Assembly: GCF_005938645.2 (NCBI RefSeq)
Contig: NZ_CP042171.1
Span: 2,790,001 to 2,854,000, forward strand
Direction: 5' to 3'
Length of the DNA: 64,000 nucleotides
Source: Pedobacter sp. KBS0701
Lineage (GTDB): Bacteria; Bacteroidota; Bacteroidia; Sphingobacteriales; Sphingobacteriaceae
The position numbers and the translations under genes are program-made. Under the pieces are notes generated by a model. That model saw nothing but the letters and a program-made list of their open reading frames with translations, did no database searches and was not told where the DNA came from. This document shows, piece by piece, positions 52,015 through 60,287 of the stretch; positions within the stretch are counted from its first letter, which is position 1, and each line of letters starts with the position of its first letter.

Positions 52015-53439
52015 ATGTCACAGTCTACAAAGGCACAGGGCAAATTATCGTCATTTTTCGATATTCTGATCCAGTCTTTAAAAGGTCACGAAGTTGACCT
52101 CACTTCCATTAGTATAAAACGCGCCATTATTTTATTGGCCATTCCTATGATGCTGGAAATGGCTATGGAGTCGGTTTTTGCTTTGGTTGATTTATATTTT
52201 GTTGGCCACCTTGAAAACAGCAGCCATGCCATACAAACCGTTGGTTTAACGGAATCTGTATTAACCATAATTTATTCATTAGCCATTGGCTTGAGTATGG
52301 CAGCAACTGCAGTGGTTGCACGCAGAATTGGCGAGAAAAATCCAGAAGCAGCATCAAAAGCCGGAATGCAGACCATTGTGATAGCTGTTTTCGTAAACAT
52401 AATAATCAGTATCCTGGGGTTGATTTACGCCAGAGATATTCTATTGCTCATGGGCGCTTCAGCTGAAACTGCTGAGCAAGGTGTCACATTCGTCCGCATT
52501 ATGATGGGCGGAAGTATCATTATTGTACTGCTATTCTTGATTAATGGGATTTTTAGAGGTGCTGGTAACGCGGCAATCGCAATGCGGAGTTTATGGATTG
52601 CCAATATTGCCAACATCATTCTCTGCCCTGTTTTTATTAACGGTTTTGGACCAGTACCTTCATTTGGTTTAACAGGCGCTGCAATTGCAACGACAATTGG
52701 TCGTGGTTTGGGTGTTTGCTATCAGGTATATAATCTATTTAGCGGTAAAAACGCGCTTAAGATACGCATCGGTCATTTTATTCCAGATTTTACGCAGATT
52801 AAAGCGATTGTTAAAATTGCCGCTCCAGCTATCTTTCAGTTTGTAATTGCAAGCTGCAGCTGGGTATTTTTAGCAGAACTGGTTGCCACTACTGGTGGTG
52901 ATACGGGATCGGCAGGTTACCAGACTGCACTACGGCTGATGATGTTTTTTATGTTACCAGCCTGGGGCTTAAGCAATGCAGCCGCTACGTTGGTTGGTCA
53001 GAATTTGGGTGCAGGCCACATAGATCGTGCTGAAAAGTCCGTTTTCCAAACCTTAAAATACATTTTGATTTTTATGGCGGTAGTAAGTGTACTCTTTCTC
53101 ACTTGTGGGCATTTGTTCGCTGCATTTTTCACTTCAGATGAAAAGGTGATTGCTATTGCGGGTAAGGCCCTTAAAATTATGAGTCTCGGTTTTGTGATTT
53201 ATGGAGCGGCAATGGTATTTAGCAGCGCATTTAATGGTGCTGGCGATACCTGGACGCCTACCAAAATTAATGTTTTTGCATTTTGGCTGTTCCAGATTCC
53301 TTTGGCTTATTTCCTGGCGAAATATTTAGAAATGGGCCCAACGGGAGTTTTTATTGCTATACCAACGGCAGAGGCTGGAATTGCTGTAGCTGCTTACTTC
53401 TTATTTAAAAAAGGTAAGTGGAAGAAAACGATGGTTTAA
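52015..53439 (+). CDS. MATE family multidrug efflux transporter
   Basis: A 474-residue integral membrane protein with about twelve helices in two homologous halves ('LAIPMMLEMAMESVFALVDLYFVGHL' and 'IAAPAIFQFVIASCSWVFLAELVATTGG'). These are the helix-1 and helix-7 signatures of MATE transporters, of the Bacteroidota NorM/DinF-like kind. It should export cationic drugs or metabolites with Na+ or H+. A longer soluble N-terminus of about 35 residues comes before helix 1. The leader ORF upstream suggests control by a translation-blocking compound. Confidence 0.95.
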   Translation: MSQSTKAQGKLSSFFDILIQSLKGHEVDLTSISIKRAIILLAIPMMLEMAMESVFALVDLYFVGHLENSSHAIQTVGLTESVLTIIYSLAIGLSMAATAVVARRIGEKNPEAASKAGMQTIVIAVFVNIIISILGLIYARDILLLMGASAETAEQGVTFVRIMMGGSIIIVLLFLINGIFRGAGNAAIAMRSLWIANIANIILCPVFINGFGPVPSFGLTGAAIATTIGRGLGVCYQVYNLFSGKNALKIRIGHFIPDFTQIKAIVKIAAPAIFQFVIASCSWVFLAELVATTGGDTGSAGYQTALRLMMFFMLPAWGLSNAAATLVGQNLGAGHIDRAEKSVFQTLKYILIFMAVVSVLFLTCGHLFAAFFTSDEKVIAIAGKALKIMSLGFVIYGAAMVFSSAFNGAGDTWTPTKINVFAFWLFQIPLAYFLAKYLEMGPTGVFIAIPTAEAGIAVAAYFLFKKGKWKKTMV

Positions 53440-53440
53440 C

Positions 53441-53516
53441 AGGATTTAACCACAGATCAAATGGATGGTTACGGATGAATTTATCTGTATTGTTCATCAA
53501 CATCTGTGGTTAAAAT
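53441..53516. repeat. CCACAGAT-family inverted repeat
   Basis: 'GATTTAACCACAGATCAAAT' and 'CATCAACATCTGTGGTTAAAA' pair as arms. It lies between the convergent MATE and ABC permease genes. Confidence 0.8.
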
Positions 53517-53524
53517 TCTTATTG

Positions 53525-54622
53525 CTATTCTTCTATCCCTTTTAAATCGATTCTATTAAACATAATGAAGTAGTATAAAATACAACTGCCTAACAGCACT
53601 AAACTGAAAAAAAGATAATAATGCCCAAGTATCGACCACATGGCAATAAAAAAGAAAAATAGCAGCCATTTCAGGTAGTTATCCATATTTAACCTAACTA
53701 TATATAATAATGTTAAAAGAAAAGATAATCCTGCAATGCCGAATAAAATCCCATTCGCTATAGCACATAGGTTAAGGTGAGCAGCCATAATCAAAAATAT
53801 CCATTCAGGAATTAAAATAATGGCAAAAACCAATAACCAGTTTAACATTCTTTTGATTACAGAGATCTGCAGGCTTTTATTGAAATTTAAAAATTCGGTT
53901 TCAAATTTTAGCAGGGTAAAAACTAAAACTGCATGACATAAAACAGATGCCAATAAAGCAACCAATATTACACGGATATCATTACCCACATCAGCAAACA
54001 TCCATAACATTCCCTTAAAGAAAATTAATGACAAGACCTTGCACATCAGCAACATTAATGGTTGTTCTTTCAATAAATGAAACAGCGGCCAGCTAATAAA
54101 TGCTTTTTTTACTTTCAGCCCTACTGATATTATTTGTCTCTCTTTTTTCAGAAAGCCCAATGCCACGGATTGATAGGTAAACCAGGATAAACCAAAAATT
54201 ATAAGCGAAAAAACAATTAAGATAAATGCGATACTAATAAAAAAGTGGTGATAGATACTTAAGGCAATGAGTAGAAAAACATAAATAATTATTGGTAAAA
54301 GAATAGTGAAATATAGCTTTACCCATAATTTTAACTGTAAGTTTTTTTCCAGAGCGGCTGATTCTTTAATAAAATTATACCTGGCTGATGCTAATTTTTG
54401 TTTGATAAAGAAATGAACTTTTGTAGCGTATAAAAGCCAGGATACAAATACAACTGCCATTCCGATTGGAGAAGAAACACCAGCTAATAATAAGGCTGTT
54501 TGGTAACTGAGTAATTGAGAGGGCTCTACTATGCCAAATAACATATAAATGCCTACAAGAAAAAAGCCAGCATGTTGCTGGTAAAATTCTTTCGACAGCG
54601 TCTTAATCAATAACTTCAGCAT
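53525..54622 (-). CDS. ABC transporter membrane protein (unassigned)
   Basis: A 365-residue protein with about eight to ten hydrophobic helices and no recognised substrate-type motif. It starts directly after the ATPase stop (TAAATG), so the two are translationally coupled and form one transporter. Such two-gene exporters in Bacteroidota often move peptides or lipids, but no direct evidence exists here. The first ATG is used. Confidence 0.8.
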   Translation of the reverse strand: MLKLLIKTLSKEFYQQHAGFFLVGIYMLFGIVEPSQLLSYQTALLLAGVSSPIGMAVVFVSWLLYATKVHFFIKQKLASARYNFIKESAALEKNLQLKLWVKLYFTILLPIIIYVFLLIALSIYHHFFISIAFILIVFSLIIFGLSWFTYQSVALGFLKKERQIISVGLKVKKAFISWPLFHLLKEQPLMLLMCKVLSLIFFKGMLWMFADVGNDIRVILVALLASVLCHAVLVFTLLKFETEFLNFNKSLQISVIKRMLNWLLVFAIILIPEWIFLIMAAHLNLCAIANGILFGIAGLSFLLTLLYIVRLNMDNYLKWLLFFFFIAMWSILGHYYLFFSLVLLGSCILYYFIMFNRIDLKGIEE

Positions 54623-55249
54623 TTAGAGTTGAATAATTTGTTTATCAACGATTTGAAGTACAGTATTAAGTTGAAGCTTATCGTTATTTACCTCCTGGTG
54701 TGATGATAAAAGAACCCCCTTTCCCTGCGCCGCTTTTTCTGTAATTAACCGATACAGTTGATCAGCCGAGTTTATATCAATAGTAATTAATGGTTCATCT
54801 AAAATGTATAAATCGGAGTTACCCATAAATGCGCAGATCAGCGAAAGTTTTTTTAACATTCCACTGGAATAACTACCTATTTTATTGTCAAGAAACAGCG
54901 TCATTGCAAAATATAGTGCAAGATCTTCTGCCTGTTTTCTTTCAGCACCCCGGGTTTCAATATAAAAATCGATCAACTCCTGCCCGGTTATAAATAGAGG
55001 ATATTGGGGTTCAGCTTCGGCAAAACTAATGATGGATTTGAATTTTACAGGGTCTTTTTTAAGATTGATTCCATTAAACTCTACTTCGCCTTTAAAAGGT
55101 GTTTGTCCGGAAATAATCCGAAATAAGGTTGATTTACCAGTGCCATTCCCTCCTTTTAACCAATGAATTCCGTTATCGATTTTCCATTCGCCAAAGTTTA
55201 ATACTTCGTGGCTACCGTATTTTTTATTGATATTGGTTAAACTGAGCAA
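54623..55249 (-). CDS. ABC transporter ATP-binding protein
   Basis: A 208-residue ATPase. Walker A 'GGNGTGKST', a short helical domain, signature 'YSSGMLKKLSLICAF' (S-S-G-M, as in CcmA-like and other exporters), Walker B 'LYILDEPLITIDINSA', and the switch His in 'LLSSHQEV'. It pairs with the membrane protein encoded next. The small size and signature favour an export role. Confidence 0.93.
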   Translation of the reverse strand: MLSLTNINKKYGSHEVLNFGEWKIDNGIHWLKGGNGTGKSTLFRIISGQTPFKGEVEFNGINLKKDPVKFKSIISFAEAEPQYPLFITGQELIDFYIETRGAERKQAEDLALYFAMTLFLDNKIGSYSSGMLKKLSLICAFMGNSDLYILDEPLITIDINSADQLYRLITEKAAQGKGVLLSSHQEVNNDKLQLNTVLQIVDKQIIQL

Positions 55250-55497
55250 AATGTTTTGATTTTAGTTCTATTTTAGATTTCATGATGTTCAATTTGTTAC
55301 TTACTAAAGCATCTTGCCCGAAAAATGTAAAAAGGAACATTAGCTTAAGTTTAATAAACCTGATTGAAACGAACACGCAATGCAATGGAGTAAAGTGGAA
55401 AGCAGGACTACTGTAACCGAAAAGCCACTGTATTTGCTTTTCAAATCAAAGTGCTTGAGATGGATATTTTCTAGATTAAAAATTACCTTAAAAACCA

Positions 55498-55505
55498 TAT
55501 CTTTG
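55498..55505 (+). promoter_or_regulatory. lepA -7 box
   Basis: TATCTTTG matches TAnnTTTG and ends 7 bp before the lepA ATG, so the transcript may start at the AUG. No clear -33 TTTG. Confidence 0.45.
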
Positions 55506-55512
55506 CGCAAAG

Positions 55513-57300
55513 ATGAAGCATATACGTAATTTTTGCATTATTGCACATATTGACCATGGTAAGAGCACCCTGGCTGATAGGTTATTAGAATATACAGCGA
55601 CGATTTCGCAGCGTGAAGCGCAGGCGCAATTGCTCGACAACATGGATTTAGAGCGTGAGAGAGGCATAACGATTAAAAGTCATGCCATACAAATGAACTA
55701 TAAGGTTGGGGATATTGAATATAATTTTAACCTGATTGATACACCGGGACACGTAGATTTCTCTTACGAGGTTTCTCGTTCTATTGCAGCCTGTGAAGGG
55801 GCATTATTGATTGTAGATGCTTCGCAAGGGATTCAGGCCCAGACCATTTCAAATTTATATTTAGCTTTAGAGCACGATCTTGAAATTATCCCGATTTTAA
55901 ATAAAATGGATTTACCCGGGGCTATGCCTGAGGAAGTTAAAGACCAGATTATTGATTTAATTGGCTGTAAACGCGAAGATATTATTCCTGCATCGGGTAA
56001 AACCGGAATGGGAATTCCTGATATTATCCAGGCGATTGTAGACCGCGTTCCAGCTCCGGTTGGCGACCCTGAAGCGCCTTTACAAGCATTAATTTTTGAC
56101 TCCGTTTTCAACTCATTCAGAGGGATTATTGCCTATTATAAAGTGGTGAACGGAGAAATTAAAAAGGGTGATAAAGTAAAATTTATTAATACTGGCAAAG
56201 AATATCTCGCTGATGAGGTTGGTATTTTGAAGTTGGATATGTCGCCACGTAATGTGGTTAAAACCGGCGATGTGGGTTACATTATTTCTGGTATTAAAGA
56301 AGCCAGAGAGGTAAAAGTTGGTGATACGATTACAACTGTTGCCAGACCATCGTTAGATGCCATCCAAGGTTTCGAAGAGGTTAAACCTATGGTTTTTGCT
56401 GGTATTTACCCTGTAGATACTGACGAGTTTGAAGAACTGCGTGAGGCGATGCATAAGTTGCAGCTGAACGATGCTTCTATTGTTTTCGAGCCAGAAAGTT
56501 CTGCGGCTCTTGGTTTTGGTTTCCGTTGCGGTTTCTTAGGAATGTTGCACATGGAGATTATCCAGGAGCGTTTAGAACGCGAATTCGATATGACCGTAAT
56601 CACAACGGTTCCCAACGTATCTTACATAGCACACACTACAAAAGGTGATGAGTTTATCGTAAATAATCCATCTGATTTGCCAGATCCAAGTAAATTGGAT
56701 TCGGTTGAAGAACCTTATATCAAAGCAAATATTATTACCAAGTCTGATTTTGTTGGTCCGATAATGTCGCTTTGTATCCAAAAACGAGGAGCAATTATTA
56801 ATCAATCATATTTAACATCAGACAGGGTTGAGTTGGTTTTCGAAATGCCAATGGCCGAAATCGTATTCGACTTCTATGACAGGTTAAAAACACTTTCTAA
56901 AGGATACGCTTCGTTTGATTACCACCAAATTGGTTACCGTAAATCTGATTTAGTGCGATTAGATTTGTTGTTAAACGATGAGCCTGTTGATGCTTTATCT
57001 TCATTAATCCATAGGAGCAACGCTTACGATTTCGGAAAGAAAATCTGTGAGAAATTAAGAGAATTAATCCCTCGTCAACAGTTCGAGATTAAAATACAGG
57101 CATCAATCGGTGCCAAAGTTATTGCCCGCGAAACACTAAGTGCCCTACGTAAAGATGTAACGGCTAAATGTTATGGTGGTGATATTTCCCGTAAACGTAA
57201 GTTATTGGAAAAACAGAAAAAAGGTAAAAAACGCATGCGTCAGGTGGGTAACGTAGAAATTCCGCAGACAGCATTTATGGCAGTTTTGAAATTGGATTAA
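55513..57300 (+). CDS. lepA: Elongation factor 4
   Basis: A 595-residue translational GTPase. G1 '[15 protein letters not shown]', G2 region '[13 protein letters not shown]', G3 '[12 protein letters not shown]', G4 'NKMDLPGA', then domains II, III and V, and the LepA-specific C-terminal domain ('[33 protein letters not shown]'). It binds ribosomes and affects translocation or assembly. It is the first gene of a lepA-folD stretch on the plus strand. Confidence 0.98.
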   Translation: MKHIRNFCIIAHIDHGKSTLADRLLEYTATISQREAQAQLLDNMDLERERGITIKSHAIQMNYKVGDIEYNFNLIDTPGHVDFSYEVSRSIAACEGALLIVDASQGIQAQTISNLYLALEHDLEIIPILNKMDLPGAMPEEVKDQIIDLIGCKREDIIPASGKTGMGIPDIIQAIVDRVPAPVGDPEAPLQALIFDSVFNSFRGIIAYYKVVNGEIKKGDKVKFINTGKEYLADEVGILKLDMSPRNVVKTGDVGYIISGIKEAREVKVGDTITTVARPSLDAIQGFEEVKPMVFAGIYPVDTDEFEELREAMHKLQLNDASIVFEPESSAALGFGFRCGFLGMLHMEIIQERLEREFDMTVITTVPNVSYIAHTTKGDEFIVNNPSDLPDPSKLDSVEEPYIKANIITKSDFVGPIMSLCIQKRGAIINQSYLTSDRVELVFEMPMAEIVFDFYDRLKTLSKGYASFDYHQIGYRKSDLVRLDLLLNDEPVDALSSLIHRSNAYDFGKKICEKLRELIPRQQFEIKIQASIGAKVIARETLSALRKDVTAKCYGGDISRKRKLLEKQKKGKKRMRQVGNVEIPQTAFMAVLKLD

Positions 57301-57304
57301 AATA

Positions 57305-57426
57305 GCATCAAGATACAAGTACCAGGTATCAAGATTCTCGCAAATTTAAATAATAGTTAAAATCATAAAGAGCAATCAAGTAGACCATTTAGTCTTGATA
57401 CTTGGTACTCACTACCCGATACTTTT
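57305..57426. repeat. TATCAAGA-type inverted repeat between lepA and folD
   Basis: TACCAGGTATCAAGA (57320-57334) pairs with TCTTGATACTTGGTA (57393-57407) at 14 of 15 positions. Further 'ATCAAGATACAAG' and 'ACTACCCGATACTT' units lie outside. Confidence 0.75.
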
Positions 57427-57429
57427 AAA

Positions 57430-58311
57430 ATGAAATTATTAGACGGTAAATACGTATCAGAAAAAGTTAAAGTTCAAATTGCAGAAGAAGCTGCCGAATT
57501 TTTAAATAAAACAGGCCGCAAGCCACACCTGGTTGCCATTTTAGTGGGCAATGATGGTGGAAGCGAAACCTATGTGGCCAGCAAAATGAAAAATTGTGAA
57601 AAAGTTGGTTTTAAATCATCTTTACACAGATATGATAATTCGGTTACTGAAGCAGAATTACTGGCTAAAATCGAAGAAATTAACCAGGATGATGATGTAG
57701 ACGGATTAATTGTTCAACTACCACTTCCAAAACATATAGATCCTGAAAAAGTAACCGAAAAAATCGATTACCGTAAAGATGTTGATGGTTTTCACCCTGT
57801 AAATTTAGGAAGGATGATGCGTAATTTACCTTGCTTTATTCCGGCAACACCTTATGGTATTTTATTGATGCTACAAGAGTATGGTATAGATACCACAGGA
57901 ATGCATTGTGTTGTTGTGGGACGCAGTAATATTGTGGGTAGCCCAATGAGTATTTTAATGGCCCGTAACGCAAACCCAGGCAACTGTACCGTAACCCTTA
58001 CACATTCCCGTACTAAAGATCTAAAAGAACAGGTTCTCCAGGCAGATATTGTGATTGCCGCAATTGGTAAGAAGAATTTTGTTACTGCCGATATGGTAAA
58101 ACCTGGCGCAATTATTATTGACGTAGGTATTAACAGAGAAACTTCTACAGAAAACAAATCTGGCTTTAAGTTATTTGGAGATGTAGATTTCGAAAACGTG
58201 GCGCCTAAGGCTTCTTACATCACGCCTGTTCCCGGGGGTGTTGGTCTAATGACGATTATTGGCTTATTAAAAAATACATTGGCATCAGCTAGGAAAGAAA
58301 TTTATTCGTAG
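57430..58311 (+). CDS. folD: Methylenetetrahydrofolate dehydrogenase/cyclohydrolase
   Basis: A 293-residue FolD. Marks are '[28 protein letters not shown]' (with the catalytic Lys region), '[13 protein letters not shown]', '[11 protein letters not shown]', the NADP site '[21 protein letters not shown]', and '[20 protein letters not shown]'. It interconverts methylene-, methenyl- and formyl-tetrahydrofolate. Ends before a strong terminator. Confidence 0.98.
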   Translation: MKLLDGKYVSEKVKVQIAEEAAEFLNKTGRKPHLVAILVGNDGGSETYVASKMKNCEKVGFKSSLHRYDNSVTEAELLAKIEEINQDDDVDGLIVQLPLPKHIDPEKVTEKIDYRKDVDGFHPVNLGRMMRNLPCFIPATPYGILLMLQEYGIDTTGMHCVVVGRSNIVGSPMSILMARNANPGNCTVTLTHSRTKDLKEQVLQADIVIAAIGKKNFVTADMVKPGAIIIDVGINRETSTENKSGFKLFGDVDFENVAPKASYITPVPGGVGLMTIIGLLKNTLASARKEIYS

Positions 58312-58353
58312 TGAAAAGCTAAAGACTAAAGCGAAAACCTAAGTCATAGATAT

Positions 58354-58390
58354 TAAAAAACGGCTCAAATATTTGAGCTGTTTTTTTTTA
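58354..58390 (+). terminator. Intrinsic terminator after folD
   Basis: GGCTCAAAT pairs with ATTTGAGCT, then a run of nine T. Preceded by six A. Confidence 0.9.
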
Positions 58391-58447
58391 CGTGTAATAT
58401 TTTTAATCCTTACGTGTAATTGTTATATTTGGTTAAAATTTAATTAG

Positions 58448-58708
58448 ATGGATACTAAGTTAACTTTAAGTTTTAATCAAGATGTTGTAGCAAGGGCAAA
58501 AAAATATGCCGCTGAAAACAACATTAGCTTATCGCGATTAATAGAGCACCTCTTAACCCAGGTAACTGCTAAAGAGTACAAATCTTTAGAAGACTTTCCA
58601 ATTTCAGATTGGGTGAGCATGGTTGCTGAGGGAGAAGTAGAATATAAAAAAACGCCAAAGCCAAACCGTAAAAATTCAAAAAATGAATTCTTTTCTTCTA
58701 AAAAGTAG
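58448..58708 (+). CDS. Antitoxin, DUF6364-type
   Basis: An 86-residue protein starting 'TKLTLSFNQDVVARAKKYAAENNISLSRLIEHLLTQVTA', a ribbon-helix-helix-like DNA-binding head as in DUF6364 antitoxins. A Lys-rich, flexible C-terminus (58-86) could wrap the toxin. The PIN gene starts 3 nt after its stop, the normal order of a type II pair. It should repress its own operon. Confidence 0.85.
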   Translation: MDTKLTLSFNQDVVARAKKYAAENNISLSRLIEHLLTQVTAKEYKSLEDFPISDWVSMVAEGEVEYKKTPKPNRKNSKNEFFSSKK

Positions 58709-58711
58709 CTG

Positions 58712-59131
58712 ATGGAGATATTTTTAGACGCGAATGTCCTTGTTTCCGTATTGAATAAGGAATATCCTCTTTATACCTATTCGTCAAGAATTTTAAGTTT
58801 AGCATCGCATCCAAATTTTGAAATTTACACTTCTCCCCTTTGTTTAGCTATAGCATTTTATTTCGCAGAAAAAAAACATAAATCACATTTGGCCAAACAG
58901 AAAATCGATTTGCTCTGCCAGTATATTAAGATTGCAGGAAATTCATCAAAAAGTGTTTTGGATACCCTTTCTAACAAATCAATTCACGATTTTGAAGATG
59001 GTTTAGAATATTACGCTGCCAAATCTGCTAATTGTAAATGTATTATCACAGAAGATATTGAAGATTTTTATTTTTCTGAGATTGAAGTTCTAAACTGTCA
59101 GGAGTTTTTCAAGAGGCATTTGTTAAATTGA
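58712..59131 (+). CDS. PIN domain toxin
   Basis: A 139-residue PIN-fold ribonuclease candidate. Acidic residues likely to bind metal are Asp6 ('IFLDANVLV'), Asp93/Glu95/Asp96 ('IHDFEDGLEYY') and Asp115/Asp118 ('TEDIEDF'). The usual second acidic residue near position 45 is not obvious. Activity would be cleavage of RNA, held off by the antitoxin before it. The pair is flanked by a terminator and a repeat and may be acquired. Confidence 0.88.
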   Translation: MEIFLDANVLVSVLNKEYPLYTYSSRILSLASHPNFEIYTSPLCLAIAFYFAEKKHKSHLAKQKIDLLCQYIKIAGNSSKSVLDTLSNKSIHDFEDGLEYYAAKSANCKCIITEDIEDFYFSEIEVLNCQEFFKRHLLN

Positions 59132-59182
59132 TTTTATAACAGACCCGTCACTCTGAAATAAATTCAGCATGAAGGGAATATT

Positions 59183-59518
59183 TCATCCCCAAAGCTTACT
59201 CCACCAGCTTTCTTCAAAACCGATATATAATCCATCTTCGTGTAATTCGGTTGGATAGATGTTGATATAATCTCCTTGTCCCTCCGCTCCCTTTCCTGTG
59301 GTTAAACTATACTCATATCTGTGGATAGGGCAAACCAGTTTTCCGTTTTTACACCAGCCACCACTAAAATGGCCGCCAGCATGTGGACAATGAGATTGGG
59401 TTGCAATAATTTTATTATCAATATTGATCAGACAAATCTGTTTTCCTGCAACCTCAATTGTTTTAATTGTATCAGGTCGAGGAATTTGGTTATTATTTAG
59501 TGCCTTAAACCACTTCAT
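59183..59518 (-). CDS. Rieske [2Fe-2S] protein
   Basis: About 111 residues from the ATG at 59518 (a TTG at 59536 is weaker). The cluster ligands are Cys-x-His in 'HCPHAGGHFSGGW' and Cys-x2-His in 'LVCPIHRYEYSL', the classic Rieske boxes. It has no signal peptide and no catalytic domain, so it is a small soluble ferredoxin, like those of nitrite reductase small subunits or dioxygenases. Partner unknown. It is divergent from queE. Confidence 0.92.
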   Translation of the reverse strand: MKWFKALNNNQIPRPDTIKTIEVAGKQICLINIDNKIIATQSHCPHAGGHFSGGWCKNGKLVCPIHRYEYSLTTGKGAEGQGDYINIYPTELHEDGLYIGFEESWWSKLWG

Positions 59519-59625
59519 TCTGCTAAAATACTGCAAAAAAATATCACTCTTGTTTCATCTTTCTATTAAATTTCAAAAGAGGAACAGCATCACCATATTT
59601 TTTTAGGATATTTGCATCCTCAAAA

Positions 59626-60249
59626 ATGAAACAAGAAATACCAGAAGACGGCACATTACTTCCTTTAATGGAAGAATTTTATACCATACAGGGAGAAGGA
59701 TTTAATACCGGTAAAGCAGCTTATTTCATCCGTTTAGGAGGCTGCGATGTAGGTTGTCACTGGTGTGATGTTAAGGAAAGCTGGGACGCAGAAATGCATC
59801 CCCTTACCCCAGCTGATGTAATTGTCGAAAATGCAGATAAATTTCCTGGGAAAGCTGTTGTAATTACCGGTGGTGAGCCCTTAATTTATAATCTGGATTA
59901 TTTAACCAATAAATTAAAAGAAAGAGGCATCCTCACCTTTATCGAAACCTCCGGAGCCTATCCACTTTCCGGAAATTGGGATTGGATCTGTTTGTCGCCA
60001 AAGAAATTTAAGGCTCCAAGGCCAGATATTACACCATTTGCGCACGAATTAAAGGTTATCGTTTTTAATAAAAGTGATTTTAAATGGGCCGAAGAATATG
60101 CCGCAATGGTATCTCCTACCTGTAAACTATATCTTCAGCCAGAATGGTCTAAGTCAAAAGAAATTACTCCATTAATTATTGAGTATGTAATGGCTAATCC
60201 TAAATGGGAGATTTCTTTGCAAACACACAAATTTTTAAATATTCCTTAA
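59626..60249 (+). CDS. queE: 7-carboxy-7-deazaguanine synthase
   Basis: A 207-residue radical SAM enzyme. 'EEFYTIQGEGFNTGKAAYFIRLGGCDVGCHWCDVKESW' has the Cx3Cx2C iron-sulfur motif (CDVGCHWC) and the QueE lead-in 'QGEG'. 'AVVITGGEPLIYNL' is the SAM-binding GGE motif. It makes CDG in queuosine biosynthesis. The other que genes are not in the window. Confidence 0.95.
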   Translation: MKQEIPEDGTLLPLMEEFYTIQGEGFNTGKAAYFIRLGGCDVGCHWCDVKESWDAEMHPLTPADVIVENADKFPGKAVVITGGEPLIYNLDYLTNKLKERGILTFIETSGAYPLSGNWDWICLSPKKFKAPRPDITPFAHELKVIVFNKSDFKWAEEYAAMVSPTCKLYLQPEWSKSKEITPLIIEYVMANPKWEISLQTHKFLNIP

Positions 60250-60287
60250 ATTAGTTTACATTAGCTTTGATAACCAAATGTTAATGT

